Origin: Anaerolineales bacterium | GTDB lineage: Bacteria > Chloroflexota > Anaerolineae > Anaerolineales > Villigracilaceae | Direction of reading: 5' to 3' | DNA: 64,000 nucleotides | NCBI GenBank assembly: GCA_030583885.1 | Contig: CP129480.1 | Coordinates: forward strand, 744,001-808,000 | In this document: piece after piece, positions 41,148 through 49,021 of the stretch | Layout of the letters: each line of letters begins with the position of its first letter | Position numbering within the stretch: position 1 is the stretch's first letter | The notes under the pieces: model-generated | The model's database searches: none | Told to the model about the DNA's origin: nothing | Seen by the model: the letters and a program-made list of their open reading frames with translations, nothing else | Translations under genes and position numbers: made by a program

Positions 41148-41174
41148 AACTCCGAGAAAAACTCGGAGTTTTGT
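41148..41174 (+). terminator. Terminator after DUF2283 copy 3
   Basis: Perfect arms AACTCCGAG and CTCGGAGTT are followed by TTGTTTT. Confidence 0.75.
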
Positions 41175-41185
41175 TTTAGAATCAC

Positions 41186-41241
41186 ATGCCAGTCAAAAAC
41201 ATCAATCCAGGTCAAAAAGTCACCAAAGAAAAACTTGAACG
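41186..41241 (+). pseudogene. DUF559 N-terminal fragment D
   Basis: MPVKNINPGQKVTKEKLER matches the DUF559 start and breaks off into a MITE-like element. Its leader GGAGTTTTGTTTTAGAATCAC resembles those of copies A and B. The matching 3' part is probably the fragment at 42271-42362. Confidence 0.8.
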
Positions 41242-41348
41242 CGACCCCCTCCGCCCTATCGGACACCTCCCCCAAATACGACAAGGTAAAGTCTGAATGC
41301 GGATTCAAAGTTTTCACCGTCGGATTTGGGGGAGGAAGGGTGGGGGGA
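41242..41348. repeat. MITE-like palindromic element, complete copy
   Basis: The terminal parts ACCCCCTCCGCCC and GGGTGGGGGG, and inner arms CCTCCCCCAAATACGAC and GTCGGATTTGGGGGAGG, enclose about 35 bases of unique sequence. It is related to the element split by IS3 at 38008-39357. Confidence 0.72.
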
Positions 41349-41349
41349 A

Positions 41350-41876
41350 TTAAAGCTTGCTTGTAAATGCTTTGAATTCTTTTTCTTTTTCCTCTACTTT
41401 TGACCAACGCTTGATCTCTTTCAAATCCACTTGCTGGTTTTTTGTCACCAAGATCGCCTGCTCCAACCCTTGCAAGTCGTTCCAAAAGTAGAACGCGCAT
41501 AACCTGTCTTTGACACAATCGGTTGGGGAGAGTACCTTCAATGTCCCTGTTGCCAGTTCAAATTCGCTGATTTCTTTCACAGGCTCTTCGCCAACGGAGA
41601 GCGGTCCATCAGGGAATTCGATGAAGAAGGTTGTTTCGGGGTGGATGAAGTAACGTCCCTGCTCGTGGAAGCCGTGTCTATCCATTCGGCTTTGCTTCTG
41701 CTTCGCCGTGCAAAACCTGTGTTGATCAGGTCGAGGTCTTTTGAAACGTACTTGTTACTGCTGTAAAACGCAACCGCGCTTCCGCCTGAAAGCACAACGT
41801 GAATCCCTTCTGCTCGTAACGAGTCTCGAACGCATGCCGCCAGTTCCACCTGGCTCATGTTCTTGATGTGTTTCAT
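41350..41876 (-). pseudogene. Nucleotidyltransferase-type toxin gene with frameshift
   Basis: The N-terminal part (from 41876) reads GIHVVLSGGSAVAFYSSNKY, VSKDLDLINTGFARR, with the GGSAV and DLD nucleotidyltransferase motifs. After a frame change near 41710 it continues HGFHEQGRYFIHPETTFFIE, FPDGPLSVGEEPV and LSPTDCVKDRLCAFYFWND. Both halves belong to one AbiEii-like or related NTase family. The ATG overlaps the HTH gene stop by 4 bp, as in two-gene toxin-antitoxin operons. Confidence 0.75.
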
Positions 41877-42202
41877 AAATCCCTGCCTTTTGAGCGCGGT
41901 CGGCGGCGATTCGTTGTCAATTCTTCCTGTTCATTTGTTGAGTAAAACGAAAGAGCCTTTTCCAACAAAGCTTTCAATTCGTTCAAAAATGGGTAACGCG
42001 GATTGAACATATACGGACGAGTTCGCCCGACAGTTCGGCTCACAAGGATGCCGCTTTTCTCGAACTTGTCCAATTGCATTTGAATGGGTTTCAAGTCCGT
42101 TTCGTAAAAGCTGGCGATCTCACGCGCATACCCTTCATCTCGCGCAAAGATGTAAAGCAATACTCGTTCTGCATTTTTTGAACCAAGAAGTGCTTCGATC
42201 AT
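41873..42202 (-). CDS. Winged-helix regulator, partner of nucleotidyltransferase
   Basis: The 109-residue protein reads ALLGSKNAERVLLYIFARDE, then YAREIASFYETDLKPIQMQL and KFEKSGILVSRTVGRTRPYM, a winged-helix HTH with a YMFNPRYPF wing. It is likely the antitoxin/regulator of the following NTase gene. The promoter region (42203-42240) has a repeated ACGTTATATGACGTC-like motif that may be its operator. Confidence 0.77.
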   Translation of the reverse strand: MIEALLGSKNAERVLLYIFARDEGYAREIASFYETDLKPIQMQLDKFEKSGILVSRTVGRTRPYMFNPRYPFLNELKALLEKALSFYSTNEQEELTTNRRRPRSKGRDL

Positions 42203-42270
42203 GGAATTTTCTCCCGACGTTATGTTGACGTTATATGACGTCTAATTTACGTCATTGTATCATGCTTTGA

Positions 42271-42362
42271 AGATGCCAGGCGGGAGAAGAACTTGTCCCA
42301 CGGGGACTGCCGCTGCTTGGCGCGGCGTGCGCGATCCGCAGCGGTGGGGAAAATTCAAGTAA
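42271..42362 (+). pseudogene. DUF559 C-terminal fragment E
   Basis: DARREKNLSH and, at the end, RSAAVGKIQV correspond to the DUF559 tail, with degraded sequence between. It lies on the far side of the NTase/HTH pair from fragment D. The NTase pair therefore appears to have landed in a DUF559 gene. Confidence 0.65.
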
Positions 42363-42396
42363 GATTGACCCAGAAGACCCAAACGCAGGAGATCCC

Positions 42397-43167
42397 ATGA
42401 AAACCAAACAAGAGATCGTCAACAACTGGCTGCCGCGCTACACCGACACCCCCCTCAAGGATTTCGGCAAATACATTCTGCTGGTCAACTTTGAAGACTA
42501 CCTGACCATGTTCTCGCAATGGTTCAATGTTCCCATCCGCGGGAAGGAGAAGCCCATGCCCAATGTCACTGCCGAGGGGGTGACCCTGATCAACTTTGGG
42601 ATGGGAAGCGCAAACGCCGCCACCATCATGGACCTGCTGGGTGCTGTGAGACCCAAGGCCTGTCTCTTCCTCGGGAAGTGCGGCGGACTCAAGCGAAAGA
42701 GCAGGGTCGGCGATCTGATCCTGCCGATCGCCGCCATCCGCGGCGAAGGGACATCCAACGACTACTACCCTCCCGAAGTCCCAGCCCTGCCCGCCTTCAA
42801 CCTGCAAAAAGCCATCTCGACGACGATCCGCGATCACCAACGGGACTATTGGACGGGTACGGTGTACACGACCAACCGCCGCGTCTGGGAGCACGACGAT
42901 AAATTCAAGGCGTACCTGCGCCAGATCCGCGCCATGGCGATCGACATGGAAACTGCCACGCTCTTCACCACCGGTTTCCATAACGAGATCCCCACGGGTG
43001 CCTTGCTATTGGTCTCCGACCAGCCCATGACGCCCGGCGGGATCAAAACCTCAATAAGCGATAAAAAAGTCACGCAGAAATATCTGGATATGCACCTGCG
43101 TATCGGCATCGATTCGCTCAAACAATTGATCAATAAAGGGGAGACGGTCAAGCACCTGCAGTTCTAA
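42397..43167 (+). CDS. amn: AMP nucleosidase
   Basis: The 256-residue protein of the nucleoside phosphorylase/nucleosidase fold has FGMGSANAATIMDLL, ACLFLGKCGGLKRKSRVGDL, AIRGEGTSNDYYPPEVPALP, RAMAIDMETATLFTTGF (catalytic-type Met-Glu) and LLLVSDQPMTPGGIKT. This is the short, single-domain AMP nucleosidase form, which hydrolyses AMP to adenine and ribose 5-phosphate. A terminator follows immediately. Confidence 0.87.
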   Translation: MKTKQEIVNNWLPRYTDTPLKDFGKYILLVNFEDYLTMFSQWFNVPIRGKEKPMPNVTAEGVTLINFGMGSANAATIMDLLGAVRPKACLFLGKCGGLKRKSRVGDLILPIAAIRGEGTSNDYYPPEVPALPAFNLQKAISTTIRDHQRDYWTGTVYTTNRRVWEHDDKFKAYLRQIRAMAIDMETATLFTTGFHNEIPTGALLLVSDQPMTPGGIKTSISDKKVTQKYLDMHLRIGIDSLKQLINKGETVKHLQF

Positions 43168-43176
43168 AACGCAAGA

Positions 43177-43200
43177 AAACTCCCGCACGTGCGGGAGTTT
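43177..43200. terminator. Terminator after AMP nucleosidase
   Basis: AAACTCCCGCAC and GTGCGGGAGTTT form a perfect loop-less palindrome. Confidence 0.82.
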
Positions 43201-43345
43201 ATTCCACAGTGCGCATGGAGATGTAGAACAGCGCCAGGCAGGGGATCAGGGTCTTGGCGGTCTGCCGGAGGCTCTTGTGCAGATCGGGTCTGGAATAGGC
43301 GGAGACGAACCTCTGCCGCGAGGCTTTCCCCTCAGGATTTGTCAT
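43199..43345 (-). pseudogene. Fatty-acid desaturase N-terminal remnant
   Basis: A 48-codon minus-strand frame reads RFVSAYSRPDLHKSLRQTAK, TLIPCLALFYISMRTVE. It resembles the cytosolic start and first membrane helix of bacterial fatty-acid desaturases. It ends abruptly at the AMP nucleosidase terminator, so nearly the whole desaturase is deleted. The rest of 43346-43594 is AT-rich, with a TATAAT at 43533-43538 that may serve the next gene. Confidence 0.5.
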
Positions 43346-43594
43346 TGCATTCATCCTGCCTCTTTAGAGCGTCGTTGCACAACGAACCATGCAGGTTTGG
43401 ATTGAATTTGACCTGCGTACATCTGCAAAAAAAGCGAAAAATGATTATTTGGCTTGATTTGGGAAATTAAGGAAAAATTAAGAGGCGGCTGATTCTCTCA
43501 TCAAAAAAACTTTTCAAATCATGGTAATCTTTTATAATAGGATTTTCCAAGGGTGCAAACAACGTGCGAAAAACAGGAGATGAGGAGATATCGT

Positions 43595-44548
43595 ATGAGC
43601 GCTAATAAAATAACAAATAAAGGCAGGACAAAGGTGTGGGTTAAGGCGGGTCTGTTCCTCATGGTGGCGGTCATGGGACTGGTACAGGCTTGCGGAACGT
43701 CCAGGATCCCCGAAGGGGCACGGATCATCGAGGATACTCCCACAAGAAACATACCGACGAATACCCCCTATGTAACCCCCACGGCTCCCGGGGCGTCCGT
43801 TCTTACGGCTACAGCCTCCGCCCTTCAGACGCATGCCGGGGCTGTCCGCTTTATGGGCTATACCGTCGGGAACGGCGCATTGGATAAACTGCCCCAGCTT
43901 ATATCCATCCTGCAGGCGTACAATGCGGACGTGCTTTCCATCCAGCAGGCGAACGGCTGGCTGGCCAATGATTTTGAGATCGTGGAGCAGGTGGCGGAAG
44001 AACTTGGCATGGAATACCTTTATTGCCAGGCGGATGAGGCCCTGGTGGATAAAAATGGCAATCCCTATGATCTGGTGTTGTTTTCAAAATTGGAGATAAA
44101 GAGCTCCCAAACGTATTCAAATGTCAGCAATTGTCTTATTCGCGCCGAAGTCATCACCGCGGGCGGTCAATCGGTGCAGGTGTTTGCCGTGGATATCCAG
44201 CCCAGCTTTGACGAAGTGGGCTGTCGAAATGTTGTAAATATTGCCACTGCCATTAAATCCTATGCAAATGGTCCGGCCATTTTGCTTGGCGATATGAACA
44301 TGCCTCCGCCCGGAGTGTTGATGGGATATTCACAAAACCAGATCGAATGTCCGCCCCTCCTTGTGGAAGCGGGTTTTTCATTCTTTTCCGAGGTCAGCAA
44401 GGTGGACCATGTTTGGGTTACACAGGCAATGCTGGATCTCCAATCGTATAAATTGCCCAACCCGAGCACGGAACCTCTTGTACCCAAAAACGTTGTCAGG
44501 AACCTGTCGGATCACTCCCCACTGGCTGTGGATTTCTATTTTCCATAG
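43595..44548 (+). CDS. Endonuclease/exonuclease/phosphatase-fold lipoprotein
   Basis: The 317-residue protein has a lipobox (VMGLVQAC), a Thr/Pro linker (TNTPYVTPTAPG) and an EEP domain: YNADVLSIQQANGW, DLVLFSKLEIKSS, AILLGDMNMPP, KVDHVWV, SDHSPLAVDF. The last two blocks hold catalytic Asp/His positions. The usual Glu after the first strand is Gln (SIQQ), so activity may be altered. It is probably an extracellular nuclease or phosphodiesterase. The ATG at 43595 follows GAGGAGA. Confidence 0.8.
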   Translation: MSANKITNKGRTKVWVKAGLFLMVAVMGLVQACGTSRIPEGARIIEDTPTRNIPTNTPYVTPTAPGASVLTATASALQTHAGAVRFMGYTVGNGALDKLPQLISILQAYNADVLSIQQANGWLANDFEIVEQVAEELGMEYLYCQADEALVDKNGNPYDLVLFSKLEIKSSQTYSNVSNCLIRAEVITAGGQSVQVFAVDIQPSFDEVGCRNVVNIATAIKSYANGPAILLGDMNMPPPGVLMGYSQNQIECPPLLVEAGFSFFSEVSKVDHVWVTQAMLDLQSYKLPNPSTEPLVPKNVVRNLSDHSPLAVDFYFP

Positions 44549-44569
44549 AAAGCATCACTGAATCAATTC

Positions 44570-44612
44570 AAAAGGTTGACATCCCTTGTATTTTAAGGGA
44601 TGTCAACCTTTT
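44570..44612. terminator. Bidirectional terminator
   Basis: AAAAGGTTGACATCCCTT and AAGGGATGTCAACCTTTT form a perfect 18-bp stem between convergent genes. Confidence 0.87.
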
Positions 44613-45588
44613 AGCGGCAGGATGTGGTTTGGTCTTCCATGGTCAAACCAAACGCCTCATAGACGGGTACGCCGTCCCACTCCCCAGGGATGGATAAATT
44701 CAAAGCGTATGCCGCGGTCGCAGCCGTGTCTGTGGTGGTGACGGCGGACGTCAGCGCAGCCGGCTGGACGCCTGCACCTGAGGCAATCCACGGGATGGTC
44801 ATGTCTTCGGGCAGGTGCGAACCGTGCGATGTGTCATGTCCGCCGTGGTCGGAGGTGACGATGATCAGCGTTTCTTCACGCAAGCCGCGTGCATCGAGTT
44901 CCACCAGCAGGTTTCCAAGCGCCTGGTCTGCGCGGAAGAGCACGCTCAATTGCTCGCCTGAAAGCCAGCCGTAGACGTGCCCCATCCAATCGGCAGTGGG
45001 GAAGTGCACGAACATCAAACCAAAGTCGGCGGGGAAGTTTGAGGTCAATCTTTCGGTAATCACCAGATCGCGGTCATTGATGTATTCGAAGATATCCATG
45101 CTTTCGGGCCCGGTGACCTGCCGCAACTTTTCCTTGCCGACGTACATCACGGTCTGCATGCCTGCCGCATGAGCGAGGTCGAAAAGATCGGTGACTTGTG
45201 CGTACCCGTTTTCAGGAAGATAATCGTTCCAGTCCACGCCGTGTTTGTCGGGGCACTGCCCGCTGAGCATGGAAACATGCGCGGGCAGGGTGGCGCTCGG
45301 GTGGGTTGTCTGCGCGGAGAGTGTGTATGCTCCGCTTTGCATCAAGGCCGTCAGGTTGGGCATGGGCGCGAGCGGAATGGCATCGGGGCGGAGTCCGTCG
45401 ATGGACAGGATCAACACGCGGCGGGCGGGAGGCGCAGGCGTAAAGGCGGGTTCAAGAGTCGAGGTTGCAGCGGGAGGCATCGTCGTGGTTGATGCCGGGA
45501 TGGGAGTCGCGGTTTCCCTTGCGGGAGGCGGCTGGCAGGCAAACAGGAGGATGCAAGCTGTAAGGGCAAGAATTCGAGTCCGTGACAT
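44611..45588 (-). CDS. Alkaline phosphatase/nucleotide pyrophosphatase-family lipoprotein
   Basis: The 325-residue protein has a lipobox (CILLFAC), a Pro/Thr-rich linker and then VLILSIDGLRPDAIP (metal Asp), THPSATLPAHVSMLSGQCPD (nucleophile Thr), FVHFPTADWMGHVYG and TSDHGGHDTSHG (metal Asp/His). This is the type I phosphodiesterase/NPP layout, with an exported ectoenzyme role. The ATG at 45588 is where the signal begins. Confidence 0.87.
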   Translation of the reverse strand: MSRTRILALTACILLFACQPPPARETATPIPASTTTMPPAATSTLEPAFTPAPPARRVLILSIDGLRPDAIPLAPMPNLTALMQSGAYTLSAQTTHPSATLPAHVSMLSGQCPDKHGVDWNDYLPENGYAQVTDLFDLAHAAGMQTVMYVGKEKLRQVTGPESMDIFEYINDRDLVITERLTSNFPADFGLMFVHFPTADWMGHVYGWLSGEQLSVLFRADQALGNLLVELDARGLREETLIIVTSDHGGHDTSHGSHLPEDMTIPWIASGAGVQPAALTSAVTTTDTAATAAYALNLSIPGEWDGVPVYEAFGLTMEDQTTSCR

Positions 45589-45630
45589 TTGTCCATTATA
45601 TATTTGATCGGTCAAATGTATGATGAGAAC

Positions 45631-46362
45631 ATGGAAACGACAACCCTTCACGATGAACTTTTTCATCACAACCATACCGACCCGCACAAACGCGGCTCGG
45701 GAATTTCGGATTTTATTTTGGGTGCGCAGGACGGTCTGGTAAATGTCCTCGGTGTGGTGCTGGGGATTGCCGCCGCGACGAACGATCTTCGCGTGGTGCT
45801 GGTGGCGGGACTGGCGACAACCTTTGCCGAGTCCATTTCGATGGGCGCGGTGGCGTACACCACCACGCTTGCCGATGCGGATTTGTACCAAAGCGAACGC
45901 GAGCGCGAATATCGTCACATCAAGGAGGCGCCGAACCTTGAGAAAAAAGAGATCCGCGATATTTATGAAAGCAAGGGATTTCACGGAGATTTGCTCGAGC
46001 GTATTGTGGAGACCATCACGGCGAACAAGGATGTATGGGTGGCGGTGATGATGGCGGAGGAACACCAGCTTTCCCCCGTAGACCGCAGGACGGCGTTGCG
46101 CGCCGCATGGGTGGTGGGGCTTTCCGCGATCATCGGTTCGCTGGTGCCGATCGTGCCCTTTGTTTTTTTGCCCATTTCCACGGGCATGTGGATGTCGGTG
46201 TTTTTTACGGCTTTGGTGTTGTTCGGCATCGGCGCATACAAGGCGCGGATGACGGTGGGCAGGCCGCTGCGCAGCGGGATCGAAATGACGGTGATCGGGA
46301 TCGTCAGCGCGATGGCGGGGTATCTAGTCGGCGTGCTTCTTAAGGTCCCGTCCCTGCCGTGA
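45631..46362 (+). CDS. VIT1/CCC1-family iron/manganese transporter
   Basis: The 243-residue protein has SDFILGAQDGLVNVLGVVLG, GLATTFAESISMGAVAYTTT, a cytosolic Glu-rich metal-binding loop (KKEIRDIYESKGFHGDLLER, MMAEEH), and three C-terminal helices. It exports or stores Fe2+/Mn2+ in exchange for H+. Its 3' end overlaps the convergent gene at 46324 by 39 bp. Confidence 0.9.
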   Translation: METTTLHDELFHHNHTDPHKRGSGISDFILGAQDGLVNVLGVVLGIAAATNDLRVVLVAGLATTFAESISMGAVAYTTTLADADLYQSEREREYRHIKEAPNLEKKEIRDIYESKGFHGDLLERIVETITANKDVWVAVMMAEEHQLSPVDRRTALRAAWVVGLSAIIGSLVPIVPFVFLPISTGMWMSVFFTALVLFGIGAYKARMTVGRPLRSGIEMTVIGIVSAMAGYLVGVLLKVPSLP

Positions 46363-46692
46363 GGGCCTGCTGAAATATAAGTTCGCCAGTAATCCCAAAA
46401 AGAGGACGAAGAGCATCGCCACGAGCACTTCCGCACCCCAGCCGATGAGCGGGAAGAAGTTGAGGATCTCCAGCGCGGTATCCTTGAGCAGCGTCGAAAG
46501 CCCGTAGATGGCGACGGTGGAGTAGCCGATTTCCTTCAACCCCAGTTTGAAATCGTTGACCTTTGCGAGATGTACGATCATATAAATTTCCAGGGCGGTG
46601 AGCAGCAGGGACGTGCCGGGAATCGGCGCGGTCAGGGCCGAGATCGCGCCTGCGATCAGGGTGTAGATCAGGATGCGCCAGATGGGTTTCAT
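46324..46692 (-). CDS. Small membrane protein of unknown function
   Basis: The 122-residue protein has three to four hydrophobic helices (ILIYTLIAGAISALTAPIPG, LLLTALEIYMIVHLAK, VLVAMLFVLFLGLLANLYF) and conserved-looking GLKEIGYSTVAIYGLSTLLK. I note a weak DUF697-like flavour but no firm family. It follows the gene at 46695 by 2 bp, so it is co-transcribed. Confidence 0.65.
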   Translation of the reverse strand: MKPIWRILIYTLIAGAISALTAPIPGTSLLLTALEIYMIVHLAKVNDFKLGLKEIGYSTVAIYGLSTLLKDTALEILNFFPLIGWGAEVLVAMLFVLFLGLLANLYFSRPSRQGRDLKKHAD

Positions 46693-46694
46693 GA

Positions 46695-47189
46695 TCACAT
46701 CAGCAGGTAGACCCAAACCGCCAGAGCCCCCGAACAACACAGGATCAGAGCGGCGCCAAGCCCGATCCATACGACCGGACCCGCGCCTTTGTCCTCCTGA
46801 AGCATCGGGTTATATTCACGTGAAACAAAGGGCCTGGATGTAATCATCGGCTCGCGGCTGGTCGGGGAAGCGGACTGGGTATAAGTGGTTGCAGGGATGT
46901 CCTTTGGAAGGATCCCGAGTTGTGAAAGCATCTTGAACGCATTTTCCAGGCTCTCGCGGGCTTCCGGTGTAAGGTCGTTCACGGTATGGATGGTGTTGCC
47001 GCCAATGCTGATGTTGGTTGAATGGGCTTTCATTACATTTTGCACCATGTCACCTTCCATGAAATCAGGAATTCCGTTCCCGTTCTTATCCACGAAGATG
47101 TGCAGCATTTGCTCATACGCCTGACGCTCGCTGACAGGCATCTCGTCGAGGCTGTTGTAGGTCCTGCCATTAAAGATGATGTTTGCCAT
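46695..47189 (-). CDS. Single-pass protein with EF-hand-like loop
   Basis: The 164-residue protein carries a DKNGNGIPDFME loop at about residues 34-45 like a calcium-binding dockerin/EF loop. A helical middle (LTPEARESLENAFKMLSQLG), a Ser/Pro linker and a C-terminal membrane helix (VVWIGLGAALILCCSGALAV) follow. Function unknown. It is co-transcribed with the small membrane protein. Confidence 0.65.
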   Translation of the reverse strand: MANIIFNGRTYNSLDEMPVSERQAYEQMLHIFVDKNGNGIPDFMEGDMVQNVMKAHSTNISIGGNTIHTVNDLTPEARESLENAFKMLSQLGILPKDIPATTYTQSASPTSREPMITSRPFVSREYNPMLQEDKGAGPVVWIGLGAALILCCSGALAVWVYLLM

Positions 47190-47321
47190 TGCTTGCTCCT
47201 CATTAATAGGTCTTTCTATTTTAGCATGTAAGTTTTTTGTTGATGTTAATGGGATGTAAAAAACATTGATTTTCTGTCATTAATGATATAAGATAGAAGC
47301 AGAATAAAAAAGGAGAAATCA

Positions 47322-47729
47322 ATGGCAACGATCACAGATATTGAAGGGATTGGCGGCGCGTATGCCACCAAACTTCGCAAGGCAGGTATTCGTACAACGG
47401 AAGCCCTCTTGAAAGCGGGCGGCACCAAAAAAGGGCGCAAGGAACTTGCCGAAGCCACCGGCTTTAGCACAAAGACGATCCTCGAATGGGTCAACCGCGC
47501 GGACCTCTTCCGCGTGAAGGGTATCGGCGAGCAATACTCCGACCTGCTCGAAGTCGCCGGCGTGGATACGGTGGTGGAACTTGCCAACCGCAAGCCTGAA
47601 GCCCTGCTCGAAGCATTTGCAAAAGCAAATTCAGGGAAGAAAAGGCTCGTGAGGCAACTGCCGGGCTTGAGCCAGGTGAAAGCCTGGGTCAAGAACGCGA
47701 AATCGCTCAAGCGTGCGATTGAATACTAA
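47322..47729 (+). CDS. DUF4332 helix-hairpin-helix protein
   Basis: The 135-residue protein has two HhH-like repeats (ITDIEGIGGAYATKLRKAGI and LFRVKGIGEQYSDLLEVAGV), Lys/Arg rich. DUF4332 proteins probably bind DNA or serve as protein adaptors. The gene has a strong AGGAG RBS and a terminator at 47735-47767. Confidence 0.85.
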   Translation: MATITDIEGIGGAYATKLRKAGIRTTEALLKAGGTKKGRKELAEATGFSTKTILEWVNRADLFRVKGIGEQYSDLLEVAGVDTVVELANRKPEALLEAFAKANSGKKRLVRQLPGLSQVKAWVKNAKSLKRAIEY

Positions 47730-47734
47730 AAATA

Positions 47735-47767
47735 AAAACTTCCGATGCTGATCACATCGGAAGTTTT
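47735..47767. terminator. Bidirectional terminator
   Basis: AAAACTTCCGATG and CATCGGAAGTTTT form a perfect stem between convergent genes. Confidence 0.83.
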
Positions 47768-47770
47768 GTT

Positions 47771-48442
47771 TTAATGTGGTTGTGATCGTATCTTCGCAAA
47801 CGCGCGGACCGGGAACGTGCCTGCGCCTTTGAATTTCGGCGGGACGGCGGTGAATGTCAAGCCTTCATCTGGGACGTTTTTCAAATTACACAGATGCTCG
47901 GCGATCAGAATCTCGGCCCGCAGCAGTATCGAATGGACGGGTCTTGTATTGCCGCGTGTGTCGTCGATGTTGTGCGAGTCGATGCCAACCAGTTTGACTC
48001 CGCAATCGCGCAGATGGATTGCCGCATCCTCCGTGAGGAAGGAATGATCCTCGAAATAGGCATCCGTCCCCCAATGTTCATCCCAGCCGGTGTGGACGAG
48101 AACCGCCCGTCCGCGCAGGTCCCTGCCTTTGAATGTTTCTGCTGTTATCGCCAGTCCCTTGTGATGGTACGCGCGGATGACGATGCCTTCGAGGTCAACG
48201 AAGCTTTCCAGACCCACTTCGGACAGGTCACTACCGTCTTCGTATCTGTGAAACGGACAATCCACGTAGGTGCCGGTATTGGTCACCATTTCAATTTTGC
48301 CGATTTGGAATTCAGTGCCGGGCGCGTAGCGTGACTGCGACTCTTCACGGCTGAGATAATCGCAGATGATCGGCGCGGGCAATCCCTTGTAGGTGACGAG
48401 CCCATCGTGGATGATGTGGCTGAGGTCAATGTAGGTGGTCAT
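47771..48442 (-). CDS. Cyclase-family metal hydrolase (kynurenine formamidase-like)
   Basis: The 223-residue protein has DLSHIIHDGLVTYKGLPAPI at the start and GIDSHNIDD plus LLRAEILIAEHLCNL later, typical of the family. The metal motif HxGTHxDxPxH appears as TNTGTYVDCPFHRY: the first two His are Asn and Tyr. A Tyr-type variant exists in the family, so it may still bind metal, but the activity is uncertain. Confidence 0.8.
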   Translation of the reverse strand: MTTYIDLSHIIHDGLVTYKGLPAPIICDYLSREESQSRYAPGTEFQIGKIEMVTNTGTYVDCPFHRYEDGSDLSEVGLESFVDLEGIVIRAYHHKGLAITAETFKGRDLRGRAVLVHTGWDEHWGTDAYFEDHSFLTEDAAIHLRDCGVKLVGIDSHNIDDTRGNTRPVHSILLRAEILIAEHLCNLKNVPDEGLTFTAVPPKFKGAGTFPVRAFAKIRSQPH

Positions 48443-48518
48443 AGAATTGCTCCTGTCCTTGAATCCCGCCGCCGTTGAGGAAATGAATTTCAGAATCGAA
48501 TTTGACGCTTTTTGACAT
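48426..48518 (-). CDS. Short ORF upstream of cyclase, possibly a deleted small gene
   Basis: The 30-codon frame MSKSVKFDSEIHFLNGGGIQ then GQEQFYDHLH, with RBS GGGAGA, overlaps the cyclase start. The FxNGGGIQGQ part resembles the beginning of a small protein family often found next to such cyclases, here fused out of frame to the cyclase leader. Tentative. Confidence 0.35.
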   Translation of the reverse strand: MSKSVKFDSEIHFLNGGGIQGQEQFYDHLH

Positions 48519-48532
48519 GATTTGTTTTCTCC

Positions 48533-49021
48533 CTATTCTCCGATTACGCTAAAGAATTCCGCTTTGATTTTTGCAAGGCTTTCAATACTTCCATGCTTAT
48601 AGTTTTGGAAGGCATCATAAAATCGAAATGTTCCATGCAAATGAAAAGGACGAAATACGATTGCCATTGGGTTGAAATTCCTGCGCCCGCCGAAATAATG
48701 GAATGCCCAAACTGCCAGCGACGGTTTCCACGTTTTTCTTTCAGACCAGTTAAGGATAACCGCTCTGTCCTGAATGTGCGGGAGAATTTCTTGTTTAATA
48801 TACTCAGACCATATTGGGCTGTTGGAGTAAACGAATAGGATACGGTTTCCTCTTAAACCCCATACGATCCAGATCGCAATCGAGAGAATAAGTCCCCAGG
48901 AAAAATAAAACAGCGCGGCTGCAAGAATGACAGGCAGTAGGGTAATGACAAGAAGACCAAAAAGGATTTTTCCGCCGGACGATCGGTGTTGCGGGTCTTT
49001 GTTGTCATTGGTTGGTTTCAT
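48533..49021 (-). CDS. Membrane-anchored protein of unknown function
   Basis: The 162-residue protein has two adjacent hydrophobic helices (ILFGLLVITLLPVILAAALF and YFSWGLILSIAIWIVWGL) and a cytosolic domain with NSPIWSEYIKQEILPHIQDR and VILNWSERKTW. Its start overlaps the ABC-F stop by 4 bp (ATGA), so translation is coupled to the ABC-F gene. No family recognised. Confidence 0.7.
   Translation of the reverse strand: MKPTNDNKDPQHRSSGGKILFGLLVITLLPVILAAALFYFSWGLILSIAIWIVWGLRGNRILFVYSNSPIWSEYIKQEILPHIQDRAVILNWSERKTWKPSLAVWAFHYFGGRRNFNPMAIVFRPFHLHGTFRFYDAFQNYKHGSIESLAKIKAEFFSVIGE

Noticed and set aside
43189..43470. 93-codon plus-strand frame after AMP nucleosidase
   Set aside because: It starts inside the terminator and its composition is Arg/Ser-rich. 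The opposite strand carries a better explanation, the desaturase stub.
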